Shown in pieces: positions 47,919-58,169 of a stretch of 64,000 bases of DNA. Position 1 is the stretch's first letter. Each line of letters starts with the position of its first letter. The notes beneath the pieces were generated by a model that worked only from the letters and a program-made list of their open reading frames with translations, had not been told where the DNA came from and made no database searches. The DNA comes from Sulfitobacter sp. SK011. GTDB taxonomy: Bacteria; Pseudomonadota; Alphaproteobacteria; Rhodobacterales; Rhodobacteraceae. The DNA lies in NCBI RefSeq assembly GCF_003352065.1, contig NZ_CP025803.1, positions 2,211,574 to 2,275,573 of the forward strand. The letters run 5' to 3'. Made by a program: the position numbers and the translations under genes.

Positions 47919-48571
47919 CAGCGCGAGGTCTCTGTCAGGCGCCGCCTCACATAATCGGTGGTGGAGGTGATCAGTGTGTCCATATGCGGCTCTTCAAAGA
48001 AATGGCCGGCACCTTCGACTTCCTGATGGGTAATCGTGATGCCTTTTTGCTCGTGCAGTTTGTTAACAAGGTTCACCGTGTCCGCAGGCGGTGCCACGCG
48101 GTCAGCGGTGCCATTGATCACCAGACCAGAGGCCGGGCAGGGGGCGAGGAAGCTGAAATCATACATATTCGCGGGTGGTGCGACGGAAATAAATCCGGTG
48201 ATTTCCGGACGGCGCATCAAAAGCTGCATCCCGATCCATGCACCAAAGCTGAAACCCGCCACCCAGCAGTGTTTCGAATTGTTGTTCATGGATTGCAGAT
48301 AATCGAGCGCGCTGGCCGCATCTGAAAGCTCACCAATGCCCTGATCATATTCACCTTGACTGCGACCAACACCACGGAAGTTGAACCGCAACACAGTGAA
48401 GCCCATGTTATAAAAGGCATAATGCAGGTTATAGACAACCTTGTGGTTCATCGTTCCGCCAAACTGCGGATGCGGATGCAACACGATGGCAATCGGGGCA
48501 TCGCGTTCTTTTTGTGGATGATAGCGGCCTTCGAGGCGGCCTTCGGGTCCGGGAAAAATTACCTCGGGCAT
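47918..48571 (-). CDS. alpha/beta hydrolase (dienelactone hydrolase-like)
   Basis: 217 residues with the alpha/beta hydrolase fold. Conserved blocks: VLHPHPQFGGTMNHKV (oxyanion region, about 32-47), LRFNFRGVGRSQGEYD (about 61-76), the nucleophile elbow GFSFGAWIG (Ser112 or so) and the catalytic His in EVEGAGHFF (about 187-195). Substrate unknown; such genes are common next to suf operons in Roseobacters as I recall. It heads the operon divergent from iscR, 173 bases away. Confidence 0.87.
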   Translation of the reverse strand: MPEVIFPGPEGRLEGRYHPQKERDAPIAIVLHPHPQFGGTMNHKVVYNLHYAFYNMGFTVLRFNFRGVGRSQGEYDQGIGELSDAASALDYLQSMNNNSKHCWVAGFSFGAWIGMQLLMRRPEITGFISVAPPANMYDFSFLAPCPASGLVINGTADRVAPPADTVNLVNKLHEQKGITITHQEVEGAGHFFEEPHMDTLITSTTDYVRRRLTETSR

Positions 48572-48608
48572 ATGCGTCCCTGTTTGGGGGCTCTTATGGT
48601 ACTGCCGA

Positions 48609-48649
48609 ATAGTTGACTAATTCGCTAAGGCACCTTAGAACGGTTCTAA
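48609..48649 (+). promoter_or_regulatory. iscR-suf promoter with IscR-like site and Irr box
   Basis: TTAGAACGGTTCTAA at 48635-48649 is a perfect palindrome around one base. It fits the Irr (iron control element) pattern TTAGAA-N3-TTCTAA. Just upstream, 48609-48633 begins ATAGTTGACTAATTC, which matches the left half of the E. coli type 1 IscR site as I recall it; the right half matches only partly. TTGACT (48613-48618), 17 bases and TAGAAC (48636-48641) make a plausible promoter, so IscR would cover the -35 and Irr the -10 element. Confidence 0.75.
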
Positions 48650-48744
48650 TCTTGTGTCCGCACAGTTTGCGGGGCTTGACCAAGCACTTAGGCATTTCGC
48701 GCGCCCGCGTCAATCAACGCAGGCGCAAATGGGGGTAACGAGCG

Positions 48745-49203
48745 ATGAAGCTGTCAACCAAAGGCCGTTATGCCATGGTCGCACTGGCCGATATCGCCTT
48801 GCAGCCGGGCGATGCGCTGGTGTCTTTGGGCGACATTGCAGAGCGGCAGTCGATTTCATTACCCTATCTTGAACAGCTTTTTGTTAAATTGCGGCGCGCC
48901 GATCTTGTGACATCGGTGCGCGGGCCGGGTGGCGGGTACCGGTTGGGGCGTCCGGCCTCGGATATCCGTGTCGTTGATGTGCTGGCGGCGGTGGATGAGA
49001 CATTGGATGCGATGCACAAAGGGGCAGGTGCCTCTGGCGGATCATCGGGCAGCCGCGCCCAATCCATGACCAACCGTCTCTGGGAGGGGCTGAGCGCGCA
49101 TGTCTATGTGTTTTTGCACCAGACCCGGCTGTCAGATGTGATCTCGAACGGGCTTGTGCCATGTCCCGCTGTGCCAAATCTATTTGCGGTGGTGGATGAA
49201 TGA
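48745..49203 (+). CDS. iscR: Rrf2-family regulator IscR
   Basis: 152 residues. The N-terminal winged helix (MKLSTKGRYAMVALADIAL; SLPYLEQLFVKLRRADLV; VRGPGGGYRLGRP) is typical IscR. The three clustered cysteines that hold the [2Fe-2S] cluster in E. coli IscR are absent (residues 90-106 hold none). The only cysteine is Cys140 in VPCPAVPN. IscR of Rhodobacter sphaeroides is known to have an atypical cluster with a single cysteine, so this may be the same form. It is the first gene of the suf operon; its stop overlaps the desulfurase start (ATGA). Confidence 0.92.
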   Translation: MKLSTKGRYAMVALADIALQPGDALVSLGDIAERQSISLPYLEQLFVKLRRADLVTSVRGPGGGYRLGRPASDIRVVDVLAAVDETLDAMHKGAGASGGSSGSRAQSMTNRLWEGLSAHVYVFLHQTRLSDVISNGLVPCPAVPNLFAVVDE

Positions 49204-50243
49204 ACCGGGTATATCTCGATCACAACGCCACCACGCCATTGCGGGCCGAGGCACGCCGCGCGATGGGTGCGGCAATGGATGTGGTGGGCAATCCGTCATC
49301 GGTGCATGCCGAAGGACGCGCGGCAAAAGCGCTGATTGAAAAGGCGCGCGCCCAAGTGGCGGCGGCATTGGGGGCCGACGGGGCAGACATCGTTTTCACA
49401 TCCGGTGCGACCGAAGCAGCAGGTTTGGCATTGTCGGGTCGCAGGTTGCACTGTGCCGCGATTGAACATGATGCAGTCCGTGCGTGGACGGTTGAGGATC
49501 TGGCTGTAAACGCGCAAGGACGGGTCGATGTTGACGATCCCGCAACTGCGACCTTGCAATGGGCCAACTCAGAAACCGGCGTCCTGCAAGACCTGCCAAC
49601 TGGTTTGGCGGTCAGTGACATGACCCAGGGGTTTGGCAAGCTGGCGGTTGATTTTATGGGCTCCGGCGTGCGCATGGCGCTGGTGTCTGCCCATAAGCTT
49701 GGGGGGCCCAAAGGCAACGGCGCATTGGTCTTGCGACGCGGTCAGGACGTGCCTGTGCAGATCAAAGGCGGCGGACAGGAAATGGGCCGCCGCTCTGGCA
49801 CCGAAAACGTAATCGGGATCGCAGGTTTTGGTGCAGCAGCCGAGGCCGCAGCGCGTGACGTGGTGTCTGGCCGCTGGCAAGAGGTTGCTGTTTTGCGCGA
49901 TTTGTTGGAAGAGGCCCTTGAGGCTTCGACAAAGGCGACTATTTTTGTAGGGAAAGATGCGGACCGTTTGCCCAACACTTCCTGCATCCTGACGCCGGGG
50001 TGGAAAGGCGAAACGCAGGTGATGCAAATGGATTTGTCTGGCTTTGCCATTTCGGCGGGGTCAGCGTGCTCATCGGGCAAGGTGCGCGCCAGCGCGGTCT
50101 TGCGCGCGATGGGATATGATGAAACGGAGGCAGCAAGCGCGATCCGCGTGTCTTTGGGCCTCGATACGAAACGCGATGATGTGCTGCGGTTTGCCGATAC
50201 ATGGACCGCAAAGTTAAAGAAACACGAGCAGCGGGCCGCGTAA
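49200..50243 (+). CDS. cysteine desulfurase, class I (NifS/IscS-like)
   Basis: 347 residues, a PLP enzyme that takes sulfur from cysteine. YLDHNATTPLR opens the protein, the PLP lysine is in SAHKLGGPKGNG (about 162-173), and the persulfide cysteine lies in ISAGSACSSGKV near residue 285, inside the longer loop of class I enzymes. It is shorter than IscS (about 400), lacking part of the C-terminus. It is the second gene of the suf operon and the first of two desulfurases in it. Confidence 0.9.
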   Translation: MNRVYLDHNATTPLRAEARRAMGAAMDVVGNPSSVHAEGRAAKALIEKARAQVAAALGADGADIVFTSGATEAAGLALSGRRLHCAAIEHDAVRAWTVEDLAVNAQGRVDVDDPATATLQWANSETGVLQDLPTGLAVSDMTQGFGKLAVDFMGSGVRMALVSAHKLGGPKGNGALVLRRGQDVPVQIKGGGQEMGRRSGTENVIGIAGFGAAAEAAARDVVSGRWQEVAVLRDLLEEALEASTKATIFVGKDADRLPNTSCILTPGWKGETQVMQMDLSGFAISAGSACSSGKVRASAVLRAMGYDETEAASAIRVSLGLDTKRDDVLRFADTWTAKLKKHEQRAA

Positions 50244-50273
50244 TTGCGACTGGCGGGATAGGGGAACGAGACC

Positions 50274-51805
<1,532 letters not shown>

Positions 51806-51806
<1 letters not shown>

Positions 51807-52567
51807 TGAACCGGGTACGCGAAACCGTTGATCTGAATGCGATCCGCTGGGCAATCCAAAAGGGCAAGCCTGTGGTCATTCCCGACATTGATGTCGCGGT
51901 CTGTCAAATTGACGGGCATACGTTCCGCTTTGCATCGGATCGCATTGCCGATCCGATCCAGCGCAGCAATCGCGGGGGGGCTTTTTACGAAGAACCAGAA
52001 CTGGCGATGATCAAGGCGCATTTTCCGCAAGGGGGCACTTTTGTCGATATCGGGTCCAACATCGGCAACCACAGCCTTTTTGTCGCAGCGTTCCTGCAGC
52101 CTAAGAAAATCATCCCGTTCGAGCCCAATCCACTGGCGTACAAACTGCTGCTGGCGAATGTTGTGCTGAACGAATTCAGCGGAGTTTTCGATCTGCGGCA
52201 CATTGGCTTTGGCGTGTCGGACGAGAAAGCGGATGGTTTTGGGATGACCAAACGAAAGCGCAATCTTGGCGCTGCACGGATGCAGGCTGGCGAAGGCGAT
52301 ATCGAGACCATCACAGGCGACGAAGCGATGGCAGATGACACGCCTGATTTCATAAAGATCGATGTCGAAGGTATGGAAATGCTGGCCCTGCGTGGCTTGC
52401 AGGAAACCATCACCCGCTGCGCACCGATGATCCTGATCGAAGTGGATCAAGAGAATTACGCCGCCTTTGATGATTGGGTCGAAAAACACGGCTATGACGT
52501 GATCGACACGTTCAAGCGCTATACCACCAACAAGAACTTTCTGTTGCGCAAACAACAACAGGGCTGA
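51806..52567 (+). CDS. FkbM-family methyltransferase inside the suf operon
   Basis: 253 residues. The SAM site is FVDIGSNIGNHSLFVAAF (about 73-90), then IIPFEPNP (about 101), and the family signature FIKIDVEGMEMLALRG (about 184-199). FkbM enzymes O-methylate sugars or secondary metabolites, none of which is evident here. Its ATG overlaps the sufB stop by one base, and sufC starts 53 bases later, so it is co-transcribed with cluster assembly genes. A longer upstream reading in the same frame is sufB antiframe and was rejected. Confidence 0.87.
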
Positions 52568-52620
52568 TCGGCCCCACCTCATTAGAACTTTGGCGCAGCG
52601 CGCCACCAAGGAGACGAGAC

Positions 52621-53376
52621 ATGCTGAGCATCAAGAACCTGAACGTGAAACTGGAAGAAGAAGACAAGCAAATACTCAAAGGGCTTGATCTGGAGGTCGA
52701 GGCCGGAAAAGTGCACGCGATCATGGGGCCAAACGGGTCGGGCAAGTCCACGCTCAGCTATGTGCTGGCTGGCAAGGGCGGCTATGAAGTCACCTCGGGA
52801 ACTGCAACCTTGGAAGGGCAGGACCTGTTGGAAATGGAACCCGAAGAACGCGCGGCGGCGGGTCTGTTCCTTGCGTTCCAGTACCCTGTTGAAATCCCCG
52901 GTGTCGGCAACATGACCTTCCTGCGCACAGCGGTGAATGCACAGCGCAAGGCGCGCGGCGAGGATGAAATGTCAGCGGCAGAATTCCTCAAAGTGATCCG
53001 TGCCAAGGCCAAGGAGCTCAAGATCGACGCAGACATGCTCAAGCGGCCCGTGAATATGGGGTTTTCGGGCGGCGAGAAAAAGCGCAATGAAATCCTTCAG
53101 ATGGCGATGCTGGAACCCAAGATGTGCATTTTGGACGAAACGGATTCCGGCCTTGATGTTGATGCGATGAAACTGGTGGCCGATGGGGTGAACGCGCTGC
53201 GGTCCACCGGGCGTGGCTTTTTGGTGATCACCCACTATCAGCGTCTGCTCGATCACATCAAACCGGACGTGGTTCACATCATGGCGGATGGCCGGATCGT
53301 GAAAACCGGCGGACCGGCATTGGCGCTTGAGGTCGAAAACAACGGCTATGCTGATATCCTGGCCGAGGTGGCGTAA
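52621..53376 (+). CDS. sufC: Fe-S assembly ATPase SufC
   Basis: A 251-residue ABC-type ATPase. Walker A is GPNGSGKSTLSY (about 38-49), the Q-loop is FLAFQYPVEIPG, the signature is GFSGGEKKRNE (about 143-153) and Walker B is CILDETDSGLD (about 170-180). It drives conformational change of SufB-SufD. AAGGAG precedes the ATG by 7 bases. The stop overlaps sufD (TAATG). Confidence 0.97.
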   Translation: MLSIKNLNVKLEEEDKQILKGLDLEVEAGKVHAIMGPNGSGKSTLSYVLAGKGGYEVTSGTATLEGQDLLEMEPEERAAAGLFLAFQYPVEIPGVGNMTFLRTAVNAQRKARGEDEMSAAEFLKVIRAKAKELKIDADMLKRPVNMGFSGGEKKRNEILQMAMLEPKMCILDETDSGLDVDAMKLVADGVNALRSTGRGFLVITHYQRLLDHIKPDVVHIMADGRIVKTGGPALALEVENNGYADILAEVA

Positions 53377-54656
53377 TGACTGCTGCTGTTGAAAAGACAA
53401 CACCCCTCGGGGCCGTGATCGACGGGCTGAACATGCCCGCCAAAGGCTGGTCGCGGTCCGCCCGTGAGGACGCGCTGGCGCGTTTGCACACCATGGGCCT
53501 GCCGACGCGTCGGGATGAATACTGGAAATACACCCGGCCTGACACGTTGACCCAAGCCACCGCAAATCAGGCGGCAGTGTTCCACCATGACGAATTGCCA
53601 CTTTTTGACGACATGGACCGATTGAAGGTTGTGTTTGTTGATGGCGTATTCGACGCGCATGCCTCGGATGATCTCGCGCTTGAGGGCCTGACAATTGAAC
53701 GGTTGGCAAAAGCCGACAGTGACCTGCATTGGGCGCGTGATCTCTACGGAACGCTTGAGGCACGCGGGCAATCGCCCGTGGCCCGCCCGCTGGCCGCGCT
53801 CAACACCGCTTTTGCAACCGACGGGGTGCTGATCCACGTGACCGGAAAGCCCAGCAAACCGGTGAGTTTGATTTACGTGCATAGCTCTGAAACCTCGGAT
53901 GTGATCCTGCATCATCTGATCAAGCTCGATGCCGGTGCCGAACTGACATTGCTTGAAAATGGGCCCGCAGCGGCGCGGTTCAACAAGGTGATGGAAGTCG
54001 AGATTGCCGACACGGCAAAGTTTCACCACGTCCGCGCCCAGGGCCGTGACCATGAACGCCGCGCCGCCACCCATATCTTTGCCCGGTTGGGTACAGAATC
54101 TCTGTTCAAATCCTTCACTCTCACGGCAAACGGTGTTCTGACGCGCAATGAATGTGTGATCGAAATGGCCGGTGATGACGCATCGGCAACTGTGGCAGGA
54201 GCCTGCGTGGGCGACGGTGATTTCCACCATGACGACACCGTTTTTGTCACCCACGACGCGGTCAATTGCGAAAGCCGTCAGGTGTTCAAGAAGGTGCTGC
54301 GCAACGGCGCAACCGGCGTTTTTCAGGGCAAGATCCTTGTCAAAGCAGGCGCTCAGAAGACCGATGGCTATCAGATCAGCCAGGCGCTTCTGCTGGACGG
54401 CGACAGCCAATTTCTCGCCAAGCCCGAGCTGGAAATCTATGCCGATGATGTGGCCTGTTCGCACGGTTCAACATCAGGTGCGATTGACGAGGAAGCGCTG
54501 TTTTATTTACGTGCGCGCGGCATCACCAAGGCAGAGGCAACAAATCTGCTGACGCTGTCATTTCTTGCCGAAGCGGTCGAAGAGATTGAGGCGGAATCCC
54601 TGCGCGATGAGATCAATGGGCGGCTTGCCTCTTGGTTGGAACGTCGCACCGGCTGA
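53376..54656 (+). CDS. sufD: Fe-S assembly protein SufD
   Basis: A 426-residue SufD with helical N- and C-terminal parts and a central beta-helix. Family blocks are TRRDEYWKYTRPDTL (about 46-60), QKTDGYQISQALLLDGDSQF (about 325-344) and DVACSHGSTSGAIDEEALFYLRARG near residue 365 with the conserved His. It pairs with SufB. Its stop overlaps the next start as TGATG. Confidence 0.95.
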   Translation: MTAAVEKTTPLGAVIDGLNMPAKGWSRSAREDALARLHTMGLPTRRDEYWKYTRPDTLTQATANQAAVFHHDELPLFDDMDRLKVVFVDGVFDAHASDDLALEGLTIERLAKADSDLHWARDLYGTLEARGQSPVARPLAALNTAFATDGVLIHVTGKPSKPVSLIYVHSSETSDVILHHLIKLDAGAELTLLENGPAAARFNKVMEVEIADTAKFHHVRAQGRDHERRAATHIFARLGTESLFKSFTLTANGVLTRNECVIEMAGDDASATVAGACVGDGDFHHDDTVFVTHDAVNCESRQVFKKVLRNGATGVFQGKILVKAGAQKTDGYQISQALLLDGDSQFLAKPELEIYADDVACSHGSTSGAIDEEALFYLRARGITKAEATNLLTLSFLAEAVEEIEAESLRDEINGRLASWLERRTG

Positions 54657-55144
54657 TGGCACTGACCCAAGACATTTTCGCCACCTATCGTGGCCCATCA
54701 ACCGTGATGCGCCGGTTCCTCAGCCAGGGCCGCAACGAGGTGCGTGCCTTGTTGTTTTTGCTGCTGTCGGGGCTGTTGATCTTTGTCGCGGCAAGCCCGT
54801 TTCAGGCCAGAGAGGCCCAGCTTTACCCCGAAGGGCCATTGGCCGTGCGCCTGTATTGGAGCGCATTTTTGTGGATCTTTATCATGCCCTTGCTCATGTA
54901 CGCCTTCGCTGCAGCCGTCTGGGTATTGTCGCGGGTGGCGCGCGCCGGTGTCAGTGGTTTTGATATCCGTCTGACGCTTTTTTGGTCACTTCTTGCGTCG
55001 ACACCTGTCTTGCTGTTGCTGGGTTTGGTCGCGGGGTTGATCGGGCCTGGCATTCAGTTGCAGGTTGTTGGCATTCTATGGCTCTGTGTCTTTGGCTGGT
55101 TTTGGATTTCGGGCCTTTTGACCGCACAAGGCCGCAAAATATGA
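54656..55144 (+). CDS. YIP1-like membrane protein, first copy
   Basis: 162 residues with four hydrophobic segments (about 30-48, 65-88, 103-125, 130-152) and a short cytoplasmic N-terminus (MALTQDIFATYRGP). The layout resembles bacterial YIP1-family proteins, though I cannot see a diagnostic motif. The ATG at 54656 overlaps the sufD stop. The next gene starts inside this one's stop (ATGA). Its role in Fe-S assembly is unknown. Confidence 0.72.
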   Translation: MALTQDIFATYRGPSTVMRRFLSQGRNEVRALLFLLLSGLLIFVAASPFQAREAQLYPEGPLAVRLYWSAFLWIFIMPLLMYAFAAAVWVLSRVARAGVSGFDIRLTLFWSLLASTPVLLLLGLVAGLIGPGIQLQVVGILWLCVFGWFWISGLLTAQGRKI

Positions 55145-55731
55145 CGGGCGATGCGTTTTTTCCGTTGGTCCAGACCACGCTGCGCGCCCCACGCCTTGCC
55201 GCAGCACAGATCATTGGATGGCAACTCGGCCGTGATGTGCTGTGGACAGCCCTTGGGCTTGTGGCTGTCTTAAACACTTTTGTCGTTGTCCTGCTGGTCC
55301 AGATGGCACAGCCCGACATGCCTTTACCCAGCTATTTTAACGCACCTCTTGTGCTTTACGTGCTGCTCGCGGGGACAATAGTCGTCTATGTGCACGCAAT
55401 CTATTGGGCAGGATTGGCAATCGGCGGTGAGGGTTCATTGGGCGACGTGCTTGCGCTTGTGGTCTGGCTTCAGGTGCTTCGCGCTGTGGCTCAAATCGGG
55501 GTTCTGGTGCTGACTGTTCTTGTGCCATCGCTGGCCCTTGTTCTCTCACTCGCCATCGCGGTCTGGGGCCTTTGGATATTGCTGAACTTTATCACCACGG
55601 CCCTCAACTTGCCCACGATTGGCCATGCGGCCGCGGTTCTGATCATCGGTGCGGTTGGCCTTGTGTTGGGGCTGGGCGTTATGCTGTCACTGATCGGGCT
55701 GGCCGCCCAAGGAGTTTTGAGCAATGTATGA
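55141..55731 (+). CDS. YIP1-family membrane protein, second copy
   Basis: 196 residues with five hydrophobic segments. The N-terminus FFPLVQTTLRAPRLAAAQII is typical of the alphaproteobacterial YIP1 proteins, and the middle contains YWAGLAIGGEGSLGDVL. The start ATG overlaps the preceding stop; the last 8 bases overlap sufS. It is clearly part of the suf transcript, but no link to cluster assembly is known. Confidence 0.78.
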   Translation: MTGDAFFPLVQTTLRAPRLAAAQIIGWQLGRDVLWTALGLVAVLNTFVVVLLVQMAQPDMPLPSYFNAPLVLYVLLAGTIVVYVHAIYWAGLAIGGEGSLGDVLALVVWLQVLRAVAQIGVLVLTVLVPSLALVLSLAIAVWGLWILLNFITTALNLPTIGHAAAVLIIGAVGLVLGLGVMLSLIGLAAQGVLSNV

Positions 55732-56944
55732 CATCGATCTGGTGCGCAGCCAATTTCCAATCCTGTCCCGCGAAGTGAACGGCAAACCGCTGACCTATCT
55801 GGATAACGGCGCATCGGCGCAAAAGCCGCAGGTGGTGATCGATGCGATTACCAACGCCTATTCCAACGAATACTCTAACGTTCACAGAGGCTTGCACTAT
55901 CTTTCTAATCTGGCGACAGACAAATATGAGGCCGTGCGTGGCACTGTGGCCAGGTTCCTGAATGCAAAGTCAGAGGATGAAATCATCCTCAATTCCGGCA
56001 CCACCGAGGGGATCAACACAATCGCTTATGGCTGGGCCATGCCGCGCATGCGGGCGGGTGATGAGATTATCCTCAGCGTGATGGAGCATCACGCCAATAT
56101 CGTGCCCTGGCATTTCCTGCGCGAACGGCAAGGCCTTGTCCTAAAATGGGTTGATGTGGATGCCACCGGCGCGCTGGACCCGCAGGCCGTTATCGATGCC
56201 ATCAGCCCCAAAACCAAGCTGATCGCAATTACCCATCTTTCGAACGTGTTAGGCACCAAAGTTGATGTGAAAACCATCATTGCTGCCGCCCATGAAAAAG
56301 ATGTGCCGGTATTGGTCGATGGCTCGCAGGCTGCGGTGCATATGCCTGTGGATGTTCAGGATCTGGATTGTGATTTCTATGCGATCACCGGTCACAAGCT
56401 TTATGGGCCCTCCGGCTCTGGTGCGATCTTTGTCAAATCCGAACGAATGGCTGAAATGCGGCCGTTCATGGGGGGCGGTGACATGATCCGCGAGGTGAGC
56501 AAAGAAGCTGTGACCTACAATGATCCCCCCATGAAGTTCGAGGCCGGAACCCCCGGTATCGTGCAAACCATCGGCCTTGGGGTGGCGCTCGATTACATGA
56601 TGGACCTCGGTATGACGAATATTGCGGCCCATGAAGATACCCTGCGCGACTATGCGGTGTCGAAACTAGCCGGGCTCAATTGGTTGCAGGTGCAGGGGAC
56701 GACCCCTGATAAGGCCGCGATCTTTAGCTTCACCCTGGACGGTGCTGCACATGCGCATGACATTTCGACCATCCTGGACAAAAAGGGCGTCGCAGTGCGC
56801 GCCGGTCAGCATTGCGCGGCCCCTTTGATGGACCATATGGGGGTCAGCGCCACATGCCGCGCCTCCTTTGGTCTTTATAATACGCAAGCCGAAGTGGATG
56901 TGTTGGTCGACGCGCTTGAATTGGCGCATGATCTGTTTGCCTGA
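55724..56944 (+). CDS. sufS: cysteine desulfurase SufS (class II)
   Basis: 406 residues. YLDNGASAQKPQVVIDAI opens the PLP domain. The PLP lysine is in ITGHKLYGPSG (about 221-231) and the active cysteine in VSATCRASFGLYN near residue 373, in the short loop of group II enzymes. It delivers sulfur to SufB, usually through SufE. No sufE, sufA or DUF59 gene follows; tRNA-Arg comes next. AAGGAG lies 9 bases upstream of the ATG. It is the last gene of the operon in this window. Confidence 0.95.
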   Translation: MYDIDLVRSQFPILSREVNGKPLTYLDNGASAQKPQVVIDAITNAYSNEYSNVHRGLHYLSNLATDKYEAVRGTVARFLNAKSEDEIILNSGTTEGINTIAYGWAMPRMRAGDEIILSVMEHHANIVPWHFLRERQGLVLKWVDVDATGALDPQAVIDAISPKTKLIAITHLSNVLGTKVDVKTIIAAAHEKDVPVLVDGSQAAVHMPVDVQDLDCDFYAITGHKLYGPSGSGAIFVKSERMAEMRPFMGGGDMIREVSKEAVTYNDPPMKFEAGTPGIVQTIGLGVALDYMMDLGMTNIAAHEDTLRDYAVSKLAGLNWLQVQGTTPDKAAIFSFTLDGAAHAHDISTILDKKGVAVRAGQHCAAPLMDHMGVSATCRASFGLYNTQAEVDVLVDALELAHDLFA

Positions 56945-57007
56945 AGCGCGCGGTCGGCTGAATTCGGGATTGCAGGGGCAGGGCAGGCTGGCTATACCGC
57001 CCGGTGT

Positions 57008-57084
57008 GGACCCATAGCTCAGCTGGATAGAGCGCTGCCCTCCGAAGGCAGAGGTCGCTGGTTCGAATCCAGCTGGGTTCACCA
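57008..57084 (+). tRNA. tRNA-Arg (anticodon CCG)
   Basis: 77 bases with encoded CCA. Acceptor GGACCCA/TGGGTTC (one G-T pair), D arm GCTC/GAGC, anticodon stem CTGCC/GGCAG around CTCCGAA (anticodon CCG at 57042-57044) and T arm GCTGG/CCAGC around TTCGAAT. All arms pair well. It reads CGG codons. Confidence 0.96.
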
Positions 57085-57222
57085 ACTTTCAGACCACAGG
57101 TTTTCACACTACGACAGAGGACTTGATGTCGCTTTGGACATGTGGCCTTAGCAACATGTGTTCAAGGTCCGGGTTGCGCCCGGTCTGACCGAATTTCCAC
57201 AGCCCCGCGATGGTCGCTAACC

Positions 57223-57831
57223 TCAGATCAGGCCTGCCAATTCTGCGAAGGGATCTCGGTTTGGGTCCTTGTGCCATTCATACTCACTGCTCAAGGCCAA
57301 CTTTTCGGCCATGTCCATTCCATAGAGGTCCGCCATCACGGCCAACGCCATATCCATGCCTGCTGAAACACCCGAAGAGGTAAAGAACTTACCGTCTTTC
57401 ACCCAGCGTGCTTGTTTCACCCAATCGACGTTCGGTGCAAGATGGACTGTGTTGTTGAAATCAAGCTTGTTGGTTGTTGCTTTGCGGCCATCCAAAACGC
57501 CCGTCATTCCCAAAAATACAGAACCGGTACACACGGCCATCACCCGTTCTGCAGTGGCGGATACCTGTCTGATCCAGTCCATCAACTCTTGGTCCTTGGC
57601 CGCCGCCAACGCTGAATCGCCACCGGGGATTAACAACAGATCATAGTCATTCTTTTCAGCGATTGTCTTGTCCACAACGATCTTCTGACCATGAACACTC
57701 GGCACAGGATCGCGGCCTTTGGCGACTGTAATTATATGCGTCTGTTCCCCAAAACCACCCAGCATTTCTATGGGGCCAAAGTAATCAAGCGTTTCAAAAC
57801 CCGGAAAGACGAGTGCAGCAATGGATTTCAT
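57223..57831 (-). CDS. DJ-1/PfpI family protein
   Basis: 202 residues with the class I amidotransferase-like fold. AALVFPGFETLDYFGPIEML opens it, YDLLLIPGGDSAL lies near 63-75, and the nucleophile cysteine is in MAVCTGSVFLG (about 96-106). FTSSGVSAGMDMALA near 150 matches the GlxA/isonitrile hydratase branch. Activity unknown. The ATG at 57831 has AAGGAAG 6 bases upstream; the earlier in-frame start adds 15 unlikely residues. It lies 22 bases after the DUF1272 gene. Confidence 0.88.
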   Translation of the reverse strand: MKSIAALVFPGFETLDYFGPIEMLGGFGEQTHIITVAKGRDPVPSVHGQKIVVDKTIAEKNDYDLLLIPGGDSALAAAKDQELMDWIRQVSATAERVMAVCTGSVFLGMTGVLDGRKATTNKLDFNNTVHLAPNVDWVKQARWVKDGKFFTSSGVSAGMDMALAVMADLYGMDMAEKLALSSEYEWHKDPNRDPFAELAGLI

Positions 57832-57853
57832 GGTTTCTTCCTTATATTTGGCA

Positions 57854-58102
57854 TTAGAGATCTGCACATGCTGCATGTGCTTTTACGAAGCGATCTTTGG
57901 ACGCCGGAGTCTTGATAAGGTGCTTTGCCGGGCGGATCGGGCGGCGCAGCAACTCTCCGCCACAGTTGGGGCAGATGTTGTCAAAGCGGGTCTCAGCGCA
58001 GTCTTTGCAAAACGTGCATTCGAACGAGCAGGTGCGCGCCTCTAAGCTGTCGGGCTTAAGATCAACGTCACAACATTCACAGTTTGGTTTTAGGATCAGC
58101 AT
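57854..58102 (-). CDS. DUF1272 zinc protein
   Basis: 82 residues rich in cysteine: NCECCDVDL, TCSFECTFCKDC and ICPNCGGEL give a treble-clef or double zinc site typical of DUF1272. Function unknown. The C-terminal RPIRPAKHL block is also a family feature. It is first of the two-gene operon with the PfpI-like protein, divergent from the GlxA-type regulator 67 bases away. Confidence 0.88.
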   Translation of the reverse strand: MLILKPNCECCDVDLKPDSLEARTCSFECTFCKDCAETRFDNICPNCGGELLRRPIRPAKHLIKTPASKDRFVKAHAACADL

Positions 58103-58169
58103 GGTTTTGACCTTTGTGTGATGAGTATGAGGGTAGATTAATCATTTTGCGTATGGCATAAATGACAAC

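Noticed and set aside
53346-54464. 372-codon open frame on the minus strand
   Set aside because: Antisense to sufD with no family resemblance.
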